This document shows positions 49,701 to 63,641 of a stretch of DNA of 64,000 nt, piece by piece. The stretch is from positions 37,973 through 101,972 of the forward strand of contig VXCM01003458.1 of assembly GCA_014773175.1 (NCBI GenBank). The letters run 5' to 3'. The DNA is from Lucifuga dentata (lineage: Eukaryota > Chordata > Actinopteri > Ophidiiformes > Bythitidae). Positions within the stretch are counted from its first letter, which is position 1. Each line of letters starts with the position of its first letter. A program made the translations under genes and the position numbers. The notes beneath the pieces were generated by a model. It was not told where the DNA came from. It searched no databases and saw nothing but the letters and a program-made list of their open reading frames with translations.

Positions 49701-52700
49701 AGACCGTAACGTGCGTTCGTCATGTGGCCTTCTTTTCTCCAGGTGCAGCCTCGTCGTAAGGAGTCCCTCCTCACCTGTCTGGCGGATCTGTTCAACAGCA
49801 TCGCCACGCAAAAGAAGAAAGTCGGCGTCATCCCTCCTAAGAAGTTCATCTCACGGCTAAGAAAGGAAAATGGTAAATTTTGTTTTTGACTCAACAGTTT
49901 GGCTAAAACGTGCAGCTTCTGTTGCTTTCTGCTTCCGTTAGAAATGTAAAGCCTGTTGCTTTGTGTGCGCTCCTTCTTTTATTTATTTTTTTAAATTTCT
50001 CCCGCTCCTTTGTGTGTATTTAAGCGAGAACGGCTTCTTCTTAGAGATGCAGCTGAGATAACTGATTAGAGAATGAATCAGAGATGAAAACGAGTTCAGG
50101 AGCTTGAAGAGTCGAGCCGAGAAAGACGAGGAAAGAAAAATAAAAAGGGGGGAGAGGAGGTTGGTGTCATCTGAGCTGAGAAGTTAATCTCGCAGCTGAG
50201 GAAATCAAATTGTCGGCCAAAAATCCTGGAGCGGGAAGCAGATGCCGAAAACGGAGACGAGCTTAATTGGCTCTCTGTCGCCTTTGCCAACATTTTGCTG
50301 ATGTTTATTTTCCATTCTCTCACGTAAGCCATCCCTCCTTCCCCGTGTTTCTGCTTATCCATCTTTAAATCCATCTCTGAATTCCTCTTCCCACACCCCT
50401 TGATGTGTCTTTTTCTTTTGCCGCCATTTCTTTCTCTCTCCGGCATTTCGTCTCCGTCTCTCAGAGCTGTTTGACAACTACATGCAGCAGGACGCACACG
50501 AATTCCTCAACTACCTCCTCAACACCATTGCCGATCTGCTGCAGGAGGAAAAGAGCCAGGAGCGACAGCAGAATGGAAAGCTGCTGCAGAACGGAGGAGG
50601 AGGAGGAGGAGAGGTAGGAGAAGGTGAAGGAAGGAAGGAAACGCAGCAGACTTGGGTCCACGAGATCTTCCAAGGCACGTTGACCAATGAGACACGCTGC
50701 CTCAACTGTGAAGCCGTAAGTTTCCGCCGTCCTGTATTAAAGCGTTTTTTTTCTTTTTTAAATTTACTCCAAATTTGACATGAATTTATAGTTTTGTAAC
50801 ATTTGGTGATATTTCGTAGCATTAAGTAGCTTCAGGCTCAGTGTCCATAAGGTAAAAATTGGCGTCTTTTAGCGTTTTCTTTGAAATAGGCGTTGCTGCA
50901 GTATTTTCCTTATTTACATGTTGGGGAAGTGATTCATAAAACACACTGTCACACAAAAAATTAAGATCTCTTTCAGTCTGGCGGTAAATTTCATCGGTAT
51001 TAAGTCTGGTGATGTTTTAAACTGTAGTGATCAATATATTTGATATTTAAACTCAGGATCAGTCATTTTATGTAAATGGTGAGTTTCTGTCTGATCTCAC
51101 ACACATTCTGGTGACACTGAGGCTCTTCAAGTTTCATCTGCTGTGCTCTGTGTCTGTCACACACACACACAAATTACGGAGCTGGGTGGATCTTTGCTTA
51201 TCTTAGTGTTAATCTCTTAAAATGTGAAGCTCTAAATCAGAGAATTTGTTTCCTTTGCTGATTTAACATGTTAGTTTCGCTTTGATACCAGAGGAAATAG
51301 TATAAATATGTGAAGTAGCTTATTAAACATGCTACTGCTCATTGACTTTTATCTGTGACACCTGATAACAATGCTACCTTAAAGGACCATACTGTCCACT
51401 TGCATGTTTGAGCCTAATATATTCAATTTTCATACATGTTACGTTACTGACAATCATTTCCCAAAGGATAAAGCTGTATTTCAGCTTTCCTGATATTTTG
51501 CAAAATCTCTTAATCTTTCGAAATCAAATACACCCACCTTAAAAATCGATGTTTCAGCTGCTAATAGTTACACAGCCTAATGAAGTCACAGTTGTTTAAA
51601 TTTTTTGATAAACGCAGGTCTTCTTTTGGGACTATATTCCCCGGTGGAGGCATACATTCACTCTGCACTTTTTATTGAGCTGAAATGCTAAAATTACAAA
51701 ACTTCTAAAAAAAAAACCTGAATACACGTCTTGTTGGTGATGATGGATTACCTATCCCAAGAACGTTTCAAATATCAACAAGTTGATTTTAATAGCGTAC
51801 CAGAATGAACTGAAATCAATGGAGGTCTGGAAGGTAGGAAAAACATTTTTAATTCACCATTCCAGTAGTATCCTTTGGGAAATGATTATCATTAACATAA
51901 CGTGTATGAAAATTGAATATATTCGCCTCAAACATGCAAAATGGGTGTATGGTCCTTTAACATGTTAATCTTGCTTTGACACCAGAGAAAATAGTATAAA
52001 TGTATGAAGTAGCTTATTAAACTTGCTAATGTTCATTGGCTTTTACCTGTGACACCTGATTACCTTAATGAGACAGAGGTGTGCTGATTAATGTAAGAGA
52101 AGCTTTATGAATAGGAGTTACCACATAATTACCATAATAATAATAATTATTATTATTATTATTGCTATTTTTTATGAATCCCATCCATTATTCTTTAACT
52201 GTTGAACAAAGGAGTAAATATGATGATTCAACTTTGGTTTTGTTGCAGGTGAGCAGTAAAGACGAGGACTTCCTGGACCTGTCTGTGGATGTGGAGCAGA
52301 ACACTTCCATCACACACTGCCTCAGGTGCGCTTTTTTTTTTTTTTTTTTTTNTTTTTTTTTTTTTTTTTTTGTTTGTCTTGGTGACATGGTTATTAATTT
52401 TGATGTATTCTGCTATGTGTCTGTTCGTTTATTGTGTAATATAGCAGGAGTTTGTGTCAGAGTGTCAAAACTTGATGTTGATGCTTGTAGAAATGCATCC
52501 AGTTCGACAAACTCATAAATCCTGAACTGTCCTGAAAGCTTCATTTTGATTGGTTCTTTACTTCTGTAACATGTTGTCATTTGAATTCACCTGGTTAGAC
52601 ACACCTTTCAAATATTAGGCGAGTGAACGTTAACGTTTCATAGTCTGTGGGTGTTGCTAGCTCAGACCTGAAGCAGCTGACCAATCAGAACAGGGCAGAT

Positions 52701-53758
52701 TTTCCTGATAGAAGCCTTAAAGGACCATACCGCTCATTTTGCATGTTTAAGCCAATATATAAAACGCGCACACATGTTACATTACTGACAAATATTTTCC
52801 AAAACATGCTACTGGAGCAGTAAATATTAGAATTGTTTTTTCTACCTTCCAGACTGCCATTAGTTTCAGTTCATTCCAGCTCGCTATTAAAATTAAGTTG
52901 TGGAGACTTGAAATGTGCTGAGATAAATAATCCATCACAGCGAGAATGACATCTTTTAAATTTTATTTGTTGAAGTAACTTTATTTAACAAGTCAACATG
53001 GAGCTGCACGGAAGACGATATATGTCTCCGCCAGAGAATATAGTCCCAGGAGAAGACGGCTTTTAGAGAGAAATTAAAAATGACCGTGCTTTGTACATTC
53101 GGACGTACGTGCTAGCAGCAAAACATTGATGTTTTGGAAGTTGGCTTTCAGTAACGTAACATATATCCAGGTAGTATTTATTGGACTTAAACATGCAAAA
53201 TTACTGGTATGGTCCTTTACTGGTATTTTCATTCAATGTGCACAGCACATTGTTCAGATGCTGCAAGAATAGAAGTAGATCAGTATGCTTTTTGGACAAT
53301 AATGCATTGCAAAGGTTTCAAAATACACCCTAAATAAAAGTAAGAACATGGAAATGTGTGTAATGTCCTTTAATTGTGGTTTTGCTTCCATAGTAAAGAA
53401 TAGAAAAGACATTTCTGCCCAGAACCCGGGTTCTACTGAGCGGGTAAAGCAGGAAGGGTTCATGATGGCAGCTTAGCTCAGATACAAGAACAACAAAACG
53501 GGTCTAGTGAACATCACTTCTGTTTTTAATGATGTGTGTGTGTGTGTGTGTTTCTTCTCAACAGGGGCTTCAGCAACACAGAGACGTTATGTAGTGAATA
53601 TAAGTATTACTGTGAGCAGTGTCGCAGCAAACAGGAAGCCCAGAAAAGGTCAGTGGTGACTCACTTCCTGTTGTGTAGATTTATGCTTTGGTTTTTTTTT
53701 TGTCTTATTTATGTCTGGAGCCTTAAAGCCTTAAGTCTTTGAATTTAATACCTCATGG

Positions 53759-53789
<31 letters not shown>

Positions 53790-56700
53790 GCTTTGCAAGG
53801 ACAGGCTGCTGAAATAAACTTGATTAAGTGATTAAAACTCACTAATTATTGCAAGACTTAAAGGACCATGCCTGTGATTTTGCATGTTTGAGCCTGACAG
53901 ATGTTATCTGTGTACACATCTGAGAACCATTTTCCAAAATATAAAACCACATTATTATTTTAATTATTACTTTTAGTAAATAACGCGTTTGCAGGTAGTA
54001 TTTATTGGGCTCAAGCTTGCAAAACCACCGTTATCGTCCTTTAACATAGGCTGACGTGTTACAGGTCTGCGGAAACTAACAGGTGCCAATACCTGAATGT
54101 TGTTTTTTTTTTTTTTTTTTTTTTTTTTTTNTTTTTTTTTTTTTTTTTTTCTTTTTTTGAATGGTGTTGAAATAATTCCCTGATTAGTGTATTTATCTGC
54201 ATTTTTACATCCAAAATTTCAGACAGTAGTCATCCCCAAAGCACAAATTTGTAAAACATGTCTGCCTGCTTTCTCTGCCTTTAGACACACACACATATAC
54301 ACACACATACGCCATTTAGCATTTTGGGCGTCCGTTAATAGCATTGAGTAGCATCCATTAGCCTGCTGCATCAACACTAAGCAGAACGCTGCCAGAGTGT
54401 GAGTTCTTAAAACACACTCGAGTGGAGGAGGTAGTGTTGGTAGAGTGTGTGTGTGTGTATGTGTGTGTCTCTCAGCATCAACACGGAAAGCTTTTAGCTG
54501 CAGAGTTTCTGTTAGAGAGGAGCTGCGTTTTTCCATCACAGCTTCACCTCTTCATTTCTTCATAAATCTTCATCATTGAAGCTGCATTGATGTTTTTGAC
54601 TCCTTTAATTCCTGTTTTTGTTCTGCTTGTCGCGTAGTTGAAAAATTAATAATAATAATAATAATAATAAACTTTATTTATGTAGCAGTTTCAAAAAAAA
54701 ATCTCCAGCTGCAAAGTGCTTTACTATAAGTCCTAGATAATTATATTGTTTTTTTTTTTTTTANTTTTTTTTTTTTTAATCTTATGCATACGAGATTTTA
54801 AAAACTTATTATTCAGGACTTTAGGGGCTCTACGAAGAAAGAGATGACAAACATTAATGTACAGAATCACCAAAATGTGACACGAGAGAAAAATGCAGAT
54901 ATATAAAGTAGAGCAACAGTTTATCAGGGTTAAAGACGTTTTGATGCTGATGAGCATGTCTAATTTAAAAAAGAAATAAATACATTTATTAGTGGTGCTA
55001 ATACCACTAAAACCATTTACACCAATAACCCCCCCCCCCCCNCACAGGATGAGGGTGAAGAAGCTGCCTATGATCCTGGCTCTCCACCTGAAGCGTTTTA
55101 AGTACATGGACCAGCTGCACCGCTACACCAAGCTCTCCTACCGCGTCGTCTTCCCGCTGGAGCTCCGCCTTTTCAACACGTCCGGCGACGCCACCAACCC
55201 CGACCGCATGTACGACCTGGTGGCCGTCGTTGTGCACTGCGGCAGGTGGGACTTTTTTTGTTGATTTGGTTATTAATTATTATCATGAACAGAAAGTTTG
55301 GTAATTGGTTGTCAGTGCTACAATTATTCTTATTATTTTAAATTTAGTTTCAGTACTTAGGATGGGAACGTTACACTTTAGCATCTGGAGCTCAGAATTT
55401 CCAGTGTTAAACGTAGCATAAAAATACACATTGACTGCTCGTGGAATCCCCAGATAATAATCAACCAGAAAACCTAAAAGGAAATCATCTGCTCCTGATC
55501 GTGGCGTTGCAGCTGTTTACAGATTTAATCCAGATTTTACTGCTAAGCTAACAGACAGAGGAATAGAAGCAACAGAAACACAAACAGCTTTGGCTTTCCT
55601 CCGGTAAACAGGCGAGGCTTTTTCTCCTGAGTCGCTTTTTGGGTGAGTCAGCTCTGGAACATCTCTGCCTGATGTCAGCTGATGAGTAACAGGACGTGTG
55701 GGTTATGAGTCACGGATCAGCTTTGTCCTGAAGATGAATTTGATGTTTAACGTCAAACGTATAAACTGACATGAGGATGTTATTCCAGCACGTTCTAATC
55801 CAAATTATCNCCCCCCCCCCGCAGACTTCAAAAAGGGCTAAAATCATATTCTGTGCTGTAAAAACTCATTCTGGAATCTAGTGAAATTGACTGATCTTAA
55901 AGGAGCATACCGGTGATTTTGCATGTTGAGACCAGCATACAAGTTATGTCAATTTTCAAATATTTTCCAAACATAAAAGCCATTTTTTTAAAGTCCTCCT
56001 ATTATTTTGCCAAATCCACTAATCTTTCAAAATCAAATGTTCAGGTGATACATTCACCTTAAAATTTAACATTTGTAGATGGCACAGTTGTTTTAATTTC
56101 TCAGTAAAAGCATTTTTTTTTTCTGGGACTATATTCTCTGGCGGAGACATACATTTTTCTTTCTTGTAGCTTCCATGTTGGATCAGTTAAATTAAATTAC
56201 TTTGCAAAAATGTGTCGTGTTCGCTGTGTTGGATTATTTACCTCAAGCACGTTTCAAGTCTCTGCAAGCTGATTTTAATAACAGGTTGGAATCAAGTGAA
56301 ACCAATGGCAGTCTGGAAGGTAGGAAAAACAATTCTAATATGTATCGCTCTAGTAGTGTTTTTTTTCTTTTTTTTTTTGAGAAATGGTTGCTAGTAACAT
56401 AACGTGTATACAGTATGTGGGTTGTATTTATTTGGCTCAAACATGCAAAATCACTGGTATGCTTCTTTAAAATTGTTTGCATGTTGAAACTAATTTTAGA
56501 ACATGAAATCATTTGTTTTTTTTTAAACTATAAATAGAAATACATCCAGTTCAAACTGCCCTTAAACTTTGTTTCTGATTGGTCCTTTAATTCTGTCACC
56601 TGATGACATCAACATGAATTTACCTGGCCAATCAGAAGAGAGGAGGCCTTAAAGAGATGGTACAGCCTCTTGACTGCAGCCAAGCAATTAAACTTTTATC

Positions 56701-59260
56701 CAAATTCCATGTAGGAAATCACCCAAAACATCTAAACCTCATTAAAGCTTTTAACGCTTAACGATGCTGATTTCAGGTCAGTTATTAATTATTTTATTGA
56801 ATTTGCCTCAGTATTAATGATAATAATTGTCTTTGTGCCACAGCGGTCCAAACCGTGGACACTACATCACCATCGTGAAGAGCCACGGCTTCTGGCTGCT
56901 GTTTGATGACGACATCGTAGAGGTGAGGAAGCTTTTCTCCTTCCGCCTGCTGACATGTTCTATATATATAAAAAAAAAAAAAAAAAAAAAAAACCTCATG
57001 GACTGCGAAAAACATGTCTGTGATATTTAGACTTTAAGATGAAAGAAGAAAAGGTGCTGCTCCTTCCTGCTTTTTAACCACGCCGATTTGAGCAAAGTAA
57101 TATCCAGGATCATTTTTATAAAACCAGTTCTTCATTTAGTAAAAAGACCTACAGACGCTTAATACTGTATTTTTTTTAAATTAAATCAAATGTTTTAAAT
57201 GATTTTGAAGATTTGCCGCTACAGTTTAGCCTTCTGGAGTCTAAAGTCACTTTTCACACACGGTTTGCTGATTTTTGGAAGCTTTCTTTTATTTTGTAGA
57301 ATCTTATAGAATCAAGTAGAAAATTGACAGCTTTTTCACAATTTATTTTAGGGTTGTTTTTTTTTTTTGNCGGAATTTTTTTTTTTTTTTCTTGAAAACA
57401 ATTTTCTTGAAAAATTGATTTGAGACTCAGGAGGGTTAATGAAAACAAAAAGAAATTGCCGTTTGGAGTTTAACCCAAAAACGCAAAATGTGTCACATTT
57501 GATCCATGGTTTTCTGAGACGCTACATCATCAACATGATCAGTTATTGACCAAAAATGCCTATTATGTTGTATCTTAAAAAAAAAAAAAAAGTTCCAGTT
57601 TAAATCCTGTTGAGTTAAAAAAAATGCCTGATGAAGGGATGGGCAACTTTGAAGAGGATGGGGGCCAATAAAATTTCATTCTCACGGTCAAAGAGGCCCC
57701 CCTGGATCGACCTGATCTCATTCTGTCATCACTCCCCTATCCGATCTCTCTCTCTNCCCCCCCCAGGCCCGACCCGATCTTATTCTTTCATTGAAAGCTT
57801 TGCTAGAATGGAATGGATGGTAGTTAATACAGCATTGTAATGAGTGAGCGCCCTCTGCTGAAGGATGGTGGTAATAACAAAGGAAAGCACTTTTATGATT
57901 GTCATTTTTATTAATTAAGAAGTCATCTGAGGGCCTGCAACTGTAATCTATCGCCAGTTGCCGCCAGTTGCCCATCCCTGGCCTTATGTGTCAAATGTGA
58001 TACCAAAAAAAAAAAATCATATATGCAAAAAAATATTTCTATATATATTTGTTTTATTAGCACTTTGTAAACTCTGTTTTTAAAGGTGCTATATATTATT
58101 ATTATTGTTATTATTTCAGAATTTTTTTGGGGAGTTTGTTAAAAGGTTCAATAAAGAAATAATTAGCTAAAATTAGAATTTTCTGCTAATTATTTTTGGG
58201 TCAGGCTTTACAGGGTTAACTTCACATCTGTCCTCGTTTCTAACCCGGCGACGATCCCAGTTTTTCCAAATAAATATCAAATCTGGATATTCGAGCCGTT
58301 TTTGCCTTCATTTGGAGTTTTTTTTCTGCTCAGTTGAGGTGGTTTNGGTTGCCTTTCTGTGTGCAAACAAAGGAAACGACGCTCGGCCTGAATGTTTAAA
58401 CTGAACCATCGCAGCGTGTTTTTCTACTACAACCCACATCTGCTGCGCTGGAAGTTCTGTGAGATTCCACTGAGAAAAACGCCAACTCATCATTTTTTTA
58501 TGCTTCATCTCCATTGCCGAGTCACGTTTTATCTCTTCATCTTTCCTCTTAATATATTTCACAGGGGAAATATTTTACTTTTTGCTCCTTTTTTCCTGCT
58601 TTTTCTCCATATTTCTCTGTCTCCATCTTTTTGTCTTCTTTCTTCCATCTGTCTTACTTCTCTCTTTCTTTTCCTTCTTCAGCTTGAAACTCGGAAATTC
58701 TCTAATTCTGACAGACGAGGGTTTTCATCCCAGAGTCCAACTAAACTTTAACTACATCACGCTAAACGTGGGATTATCCTTTGCATTTGAAGTATTTGAA
58801 GCATCAGAGGAATTTGAGTTCTTCTTTCACTGCGTGTTAAATTTATGACTGCAGCTCGTTCTGGGAGTGTTTCTTTTCCCAATATGTTTTCAATCCGTTC
58901 CTCCTCCCGCCTCGGACAAAAACGATACGCCAAATAAGAAACATTTGTCTGGAAGGAGCCTTGAGATGTTAATTTTCAGGGCTGACGTGCTGGAGTTTGA
59001 ACGGAGATTTCACAGCAAATGAAAATTGTTTGATTTCAGGGCTGGAGACTTTGGAAAATAATGTTCCAAAAACTTATATATGAAATAAATCACATAAAAT
59101 AATACATTTTCTGTCCAACAACTAATTGATTAATCTCTTTTCTTTTTTTCATCTGCAGAAAATTGACGCTCAGGCAATTGAGGAGTTCTACGGTCTCACG
59201 TCGGACATTTCCAAAAACTCGGAATCGGGATACATCCTGTTCTACCAGTCCAGAGACTGA
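43826..59260 (+). CDS. usp12: Ubiquitin carboxyl-terminal hydrolase 12, 10 coding exons
   Basis: Cysteine protease of the USP family that removes ubiquitin; USP12 is activated by WDR48 (UAF1) and WDR20. Exons: 43826-43873, 47813-47893, 48029-48112, 49743-49872, 50465-50715, 52249-52325, 53565-53648, 55048-55245, 56844-56922, 59159-59260. All phases join; 377 residues (human 370). The catalytic Cys48 is in [12 protein letters not shown], His324 in [11 protein letters not shown], and the Asp in the LLFDDDIVE loop. Zinc cysteines are C193/C196 and C240/C243. [27 protein letters not shown] and the end QSRD match USP12; [12 protein letters not shown] and [11 protein letters not shown] match USP46. 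With rasl11a next door, usp12 is preferred. The extra length is a Gly/Glu insertion at about 156-176. Gap bases lie in the polypyrimidine tracts of exons 3 and 8. Confidence 0.95.
44229..44264. repeat. Perfect 16-bp stem, 4-base loop hairpin (usp12 intron 1)
   Basis: TTGCTCTTCCAGCTGA, AAAA, then the exact reverse complement TCAGCTGGAAGAGCAA. It adjoins a terminal fragment of the TTAA element. Too short for a typical microRNA precursor. Confidence 0.85.
44266..44306. mobile_element. TTAA element, short terminal fragment next to a hairpin
   Basis: GGAAATTGGCTGTCGGTAAC and GTAACATATATGCTGGT match the inner part of the right terminal repeat. It directly follows the perfect hairpin at 44229-44264. 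Confidence 0.55.
44918..45452. mobile_element. TTAA element, variant B (usp12 intron 1)
   Basis: TTAAAGGACCATACCATCC to CCGGTATGGTCCTTTAA. Confidence 0.92.
45975..46488. mobile_element. TTAA element, left end truncated (usp12 intron 1)
   Basis: Enters at TTGCGTTACTACACAATATA and ends GCTGGGATGGTCCTTTAA. Confidence 0.82.
46751..46777. repeat. TG microsatellite (usp12 intron 1)
   Basis: (GT)n of about 13 units. Confidence 0.95.
47029..47573. mobile_element. TTAA element, outermost left bases lost (usp12 intron 1)
   Basis: Begins TTACCGGCGATTTAGCATG without the AGGACCA end; right end GGTGTGGTCCTTTAA. Confidence 0.82.
48220..48775. mobile_element. TTAA element (usp12 intron 3)
   Basis: TTAAAGGACAATACTGG to CCAGTATGGTCCTTTAC; one change in the right TTAA. 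Confidence 0.88.
48791..49374. mobile_element. TTAA element, variant B (usp12 intron 3)
   Basis: TTAAAGGACCATACCGGCC to GTGGTATGGTCCTTTAA, only 16 bp after the previous copy. Confidence 0.92.
51379..51960. mobile_element. TTAA element, variant B, opposite internal orientation (usp12 intron 5)
   Basis: TTAAAGGACCATACTGTCC to GGGTGTATGGTCCTTTAA. The interior is inverted relative to the copy at 48791, so copies occur in both orientations. Confidence 0.9.
52717..53220. mobile_element. TTAA element (usp12 intron 6)
   Basis: TTAAAGGACCATACCGCTC to TACTGGTATGGTCCTTTAC; a small internal deletion near the right end. Confidence 0.88.
53858..54044. mobile_element. TTAA element, 187-bp deletion derivative (usp12 intron 7)
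   Basis: Both termini present (TTAAAGGACCATGCCTGTG ... ACCACCGTTATCGTCCTTTAA) with almost no interior: practically the two inverted repeats alone. Confidence 0.85.
55897..56470. mobile_element. TTAA element (usp12 intron 8)
   Basis: TTAAAGGAGCATACCGG to CACTGGTATGCTTCTTTAA. Confidence 0.88.
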
Positions 59261-60836
59261 AACCAGCCAATGGGAAAAGCCCTGACGGACTGTCGCTCAA
59301 CAAAGGGGGGAGGGGCTTGAGGCTGCCACATGCTCCGCCCACTTGGCCCCTCATAAGTATCCAGGCTTTATACCCTGTAGGCGGAGCTTTGCACTGGAAC
59401 GCCTTTAGGATTGGTTGGGTCGTTCACCAGCCTCCTGGATTCCAATCGATTAATCCTCTGAGCCGCATCGCAACACGCACCTTTACTTAAAACAAAAAAA
59501 AACAAGATGGCCGAATTGGTAAACGAAGGTGCGTGTTGCATCGTGGCATCAGCCGGACAACTGAATAATGTCAATCCAAGAGGCTGACCTCACCGCGCGC
59601 ACATCAGTCCATTTTTTTTGGAGGTGAAAGCATGGAGAGCGTGGAGGCGACGTGGCGTAACGGAACATCCGCTGCAGATGAGACACCGAAGAATCAACCT
59701 CAAACGCGGTCGCCTTTACCGTATTCCGTGCGCACAATATATCGCGCTAAATTAGCTTTCCGACAGCGACTGGTAAGGGATTCGTTAGCTTTACGCTAAC
59801 ACAAAGCTACCACACGCTCACAGTAAACAAAACATTCTGGGGCCAGAAAACAAATGTCAGCTGATAATATGACGGCACTGAAATAATAGAAAAAGAAACC
59901 CTCACACTACCCTTTAGCGATCAGATCAAATTAAATTTATTGATCAGATCATTTGAATGTGTAATCAGAGCGTTGGATGACAAATGCAGCGTTTGTGTGA
60001 AATGGCGCTAACAGTATTCAGTGTTATTGGCACAGGATTGTTGATGAGAATTTCGTCTCTGACAGAGTTTTTAACAAATGGCTTTGTTTTAGATTCAAAC
60101 AGCTTAAAGGCCGACAGAAAGCCACTTTCCCGCCGGTGTACCGGCTTCCGTGCCATCGTGCTTCGTGTTTGGTGCCACGGCGAAAGAAACGGAAAAGGGA
60201 GGAGTGTGGAGGCAGAGCTTTTGAAGGTTTGCGTTGTTTTGACATATTTTTTGGCTTTATAAAAACGCCAGAATGTGCACCTTTTTCCATTTTTTAAAGG
60301 GACACACACTTGTTCTTTCCTTTGTTTCAGTTGTCACACTACATATATGCCATCCGAACGTACGTGTCACCTTTACACGCACGCACATACACACACACCT
60401 CCGACTTCAGTACTTTATGGCACCTTGGGACAGAATATGATCCACCAATCACATCGTACTTTTTTGTACGCTGCCACCGAGGTCATTTCTCCCCTGGGTG
60501 CGTTCGCGCTTAAGCCCGGAGCAGCCTGGGTGGGTGGAGTTTCACGTCTGCAGACTGGAGGGTCTCCACTCGCCCGGGCTGTGTCAGCGTGAGAAGCAAG
60601 CGCACCCTCTCGGTCCCTAGATGGAGTCAAGCTGGTGTGTTCTGCAGGGGTCAACCAGGACACAGTCGGGTACATCTCAATACTCTGAAGTCTCTCTCTC
60701 TCTCCTGCCAATTGCTGTCGACTGACTCTTTCCTGTCCGTGCTGCTTTTGTCAGGATCAAACCAAACCAACTGACATGAAACAAACATACTGCGTCAATC
60801 CATTTTGGGGTTAATCCACTAAGTTTCCATCAGTTT

Positions 60837-60873
<37 letters not shown>

Positions 60874-61640
60874 AGCCAGAAAAAAAAGTATTTAATGCTT
60901 GAAATTGTTGCAGATGATTAAAAATGGAGATTACATTCAGGCTGTGGATGTAAAACCGATTTGTTTCATTTATGTAAAGAAGATCAGTTAATATTTTGAT
61001 GTTTTTAATGAACAGAAAAGGGCACAAAAGCAAAGCAAAAAAAAAAAAAANAAAAAAAAAAAAAAGAAATTCTGATTCCACTGAATCAGATGACCTGGTT
61101 ATGATTCTGTCACCTAAAATAGTCATTAACACCTTTAATCCATCTTAATCTTTTCTTAATGAAACTTTGGAACCCACATCGAAAGGCTCTTTTTATTTAA
61201 ACATTATTAATATTATTGTAATGAATGTTTGTTAACTTCCTTTCTTAGATGTTTCTTTTTTTTATATATATATATATTTTACTAATTTTATTTGAGGAGG
61301 ATTTATTATTGCTTTGGTTTTACGGATGTGAGATGAGATGTTGTGTACATAAATCCAGATATTATTGGAATATAAATAATCGCTTGCCTGAAATTATCAG
61401 CAGAAATGATGGAAATGCTGGAAAAAATCTGGAAAGTCTTTTGTTCTGGCATTAATAAGCCCCGCCCATCTGGCATCCAACGGAGCGTAAACCAAACATT
61501 TCAAAGTAAATGAGCTCGTATGTACACAGGCACTTCCTGTGAAGAAAACTAGTTCCAGTACAATAACCAGAGACTTCTGCACTGTTTATTTGGAATAAAT
61601 ATTCAATAACAATAAAGTCTCCTGCTTTTATCTCACTTCG
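59261..61640 (+). other. Probable usp12 3' untranslated region
   Basis: No coding frame with family features follows the usp12 stop. AATAAA hexamers at 61594-61599 and 61611-61616 are the first closely spaced candidates before a transposon copy at 61676. The stretch includes a 31-base T run at 60841-60871 and an A run interrupted by N at 61051. The extent is inferred; USP12 3' UTRs are long in other vertebrates. Confidence 0.4.
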
Positions 61641-61675
61641 TTACATTTGACACATGACTGCATGGTTCTGTGTGC

Positions 61676-62164
61676 TTAAAGGGCCATACCAGTAGTTTCT
61701 TACGTTTGAGCCCTGTAAATACAACCAACGTACATGTTGCGTTAATGCCAACCATTTTCATAAACATAAACGGACATTTTAATTTCTCTGTAAAAACTGT
61801 CAAAATTTAAAAAAAAAACAAAAACCTGGGACTATATTCTCTGGTGGAGATGTACATTTTTTTCCGCGGAGCTCTTTGCTGTGTTGGATTAGTTAAGTAA
61901 CTTAGACAAAAAATGTAATAGACTTCCTGTTTGCTGTGATGGATTTATTATCTCAAACACATTTCAGATCTCTACAAGTTGATTTTTACAGTGTACTGGA
62001 ATGAGCTGAAACCAGTGGAAGTCTGGAAGGTAGGAAAAACAATTCTAAAATGAACTGTTCTAGCAGTCTGTTTTGGAAAATGTTTGTCAGCAACGTAACA
62101 TGTATGCAGGTAGTATACAGTATATTGGTATCAAACATGCAAAATCACTGGTATGGTCCTTTAA
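61676..62164. mobile_element. TTAA element downstream of usp12
   Basis: TTAAAGGGCCATACCAG to CACTGGTATGGTCCTTTAA; the left half has a small deletion. Confidence 0.88.
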
Positions 62165-63291
62165 ATAAGCTGCTGTCTTCAGATCAGGAACTTTTGGCTG
62201 TTTTTAGTCTGAAAACTAAAGGTTATTCTTTTTCTGGTTGGAAAATTTCCATATTGCCATTGGCTTTTTCCTGAAATTATAATTTGATAATTTCATGTTT
62301 TCTGGTTTATGTGTTATTGTCTTTGTATATTCTGCCCGTTTTTACATTTGTATTATTTCTCATTTTATTTCATTATAGTATTTTTTAATTTTTTTTTCTT
62401 ACCCTTTACACAGTTACAGTTTTCAAAATGGTCTATACAGATGAAATACCTGCGTGTCAGGCTCAGAACTTATCAGTCAACCCTATTGTAAAACCAGAAA
62501 GCTAAACTAGTGGGATAATTGGGATTGGATAAGATACAAAGTGCAGAAATATTTATATATATATATATTGTTTTGTGTTTTTCTATCACTTCTTTTCTCT
62601 CTCTCCCTGTTCAGTTTCCAGTTTTGTTTTGTTTTTTTTTTTTTTTTGNTTTTTTTTTTTTTTTACATCAGACCTCCTGATTGGTCAGATGAGCTGTCAC
62701 TCAAGCGTGATGATTCTAAATTAGTTTCACTTTGTCATTCTGGTACCGACCGTCATATGATTTATTCATTTTACACAGAATATTTTGTTTAATTTTTGTC
62801 TTTTGGTGGAGAACCGTCCACATTTTATTTACTTTTAAAGTGGATTTTTGCAACCAATCCAGAGAGATGCTCCCTGCTGGATCGAAAACACCGGAAATGC
62901 GTTTTACCAGGTATGCAAGATATTTTTAATTTTTAATATGAAGCGAAAATTGTCCAGCTGTCGTAGTTTTACTGACATGAATAAAAAAAAAAAAAACCAA
63001 ACNAAAAAAAAAAACAAAGCGTCATATTATTTTCCGTTATCGTATGCTTTATGTTATTAGCTAAACTGATAATGGAACTTTCGTATGGAATACTCATTGT
63101 GCCAAAATTATAAATAAATAAAAGAATAAATAAATGTGGAAATGTAATAAATAAATGTGGAAGTAGAGGAATGCATTTCCAAATTGAGGAATGACAAAGT
63201 AAGTTACTTCATGATAAATCAACAATATGAATTCTATGTTTACAGTGCTGCTGCCAACTTTTTTTTTTGGAATACTCTGGAGTGAGGATTT

Positions 63292-63353
<62 letters not shown>

Positions 63354-63641
63354 NACTTAAGTCATTTCAATATGACAGTTCACATCATAAATAGCAGTTC
63401 ATCTCTTTATAAATGAACATTTACAGGAATATTGTTACAGGCATTACTTTAAATCAGTCAGCATGCGGATCCAGTAACCAGATTCGGAAAGTTAATTTAA
63501 AAATGTAATCAGCAACATAATCCAACTACAGTAATATTAAAGTCATGTAACTTGATGACTTTCCATTATTTTCCAATGCCAAATGTGCATATAAAGACAA
63601 CAGAAAAGAAATGTCAGTCAAATGACTTTTATGTACACATT

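Noticed and set aside
43826..59260. Calling the deubiquitinase USP46
   Set aside because: Several residues are USP46-like, but the [10 protein letters not shown] stretch, the SRD end and the RASL11A-type neighbour favour USP12.
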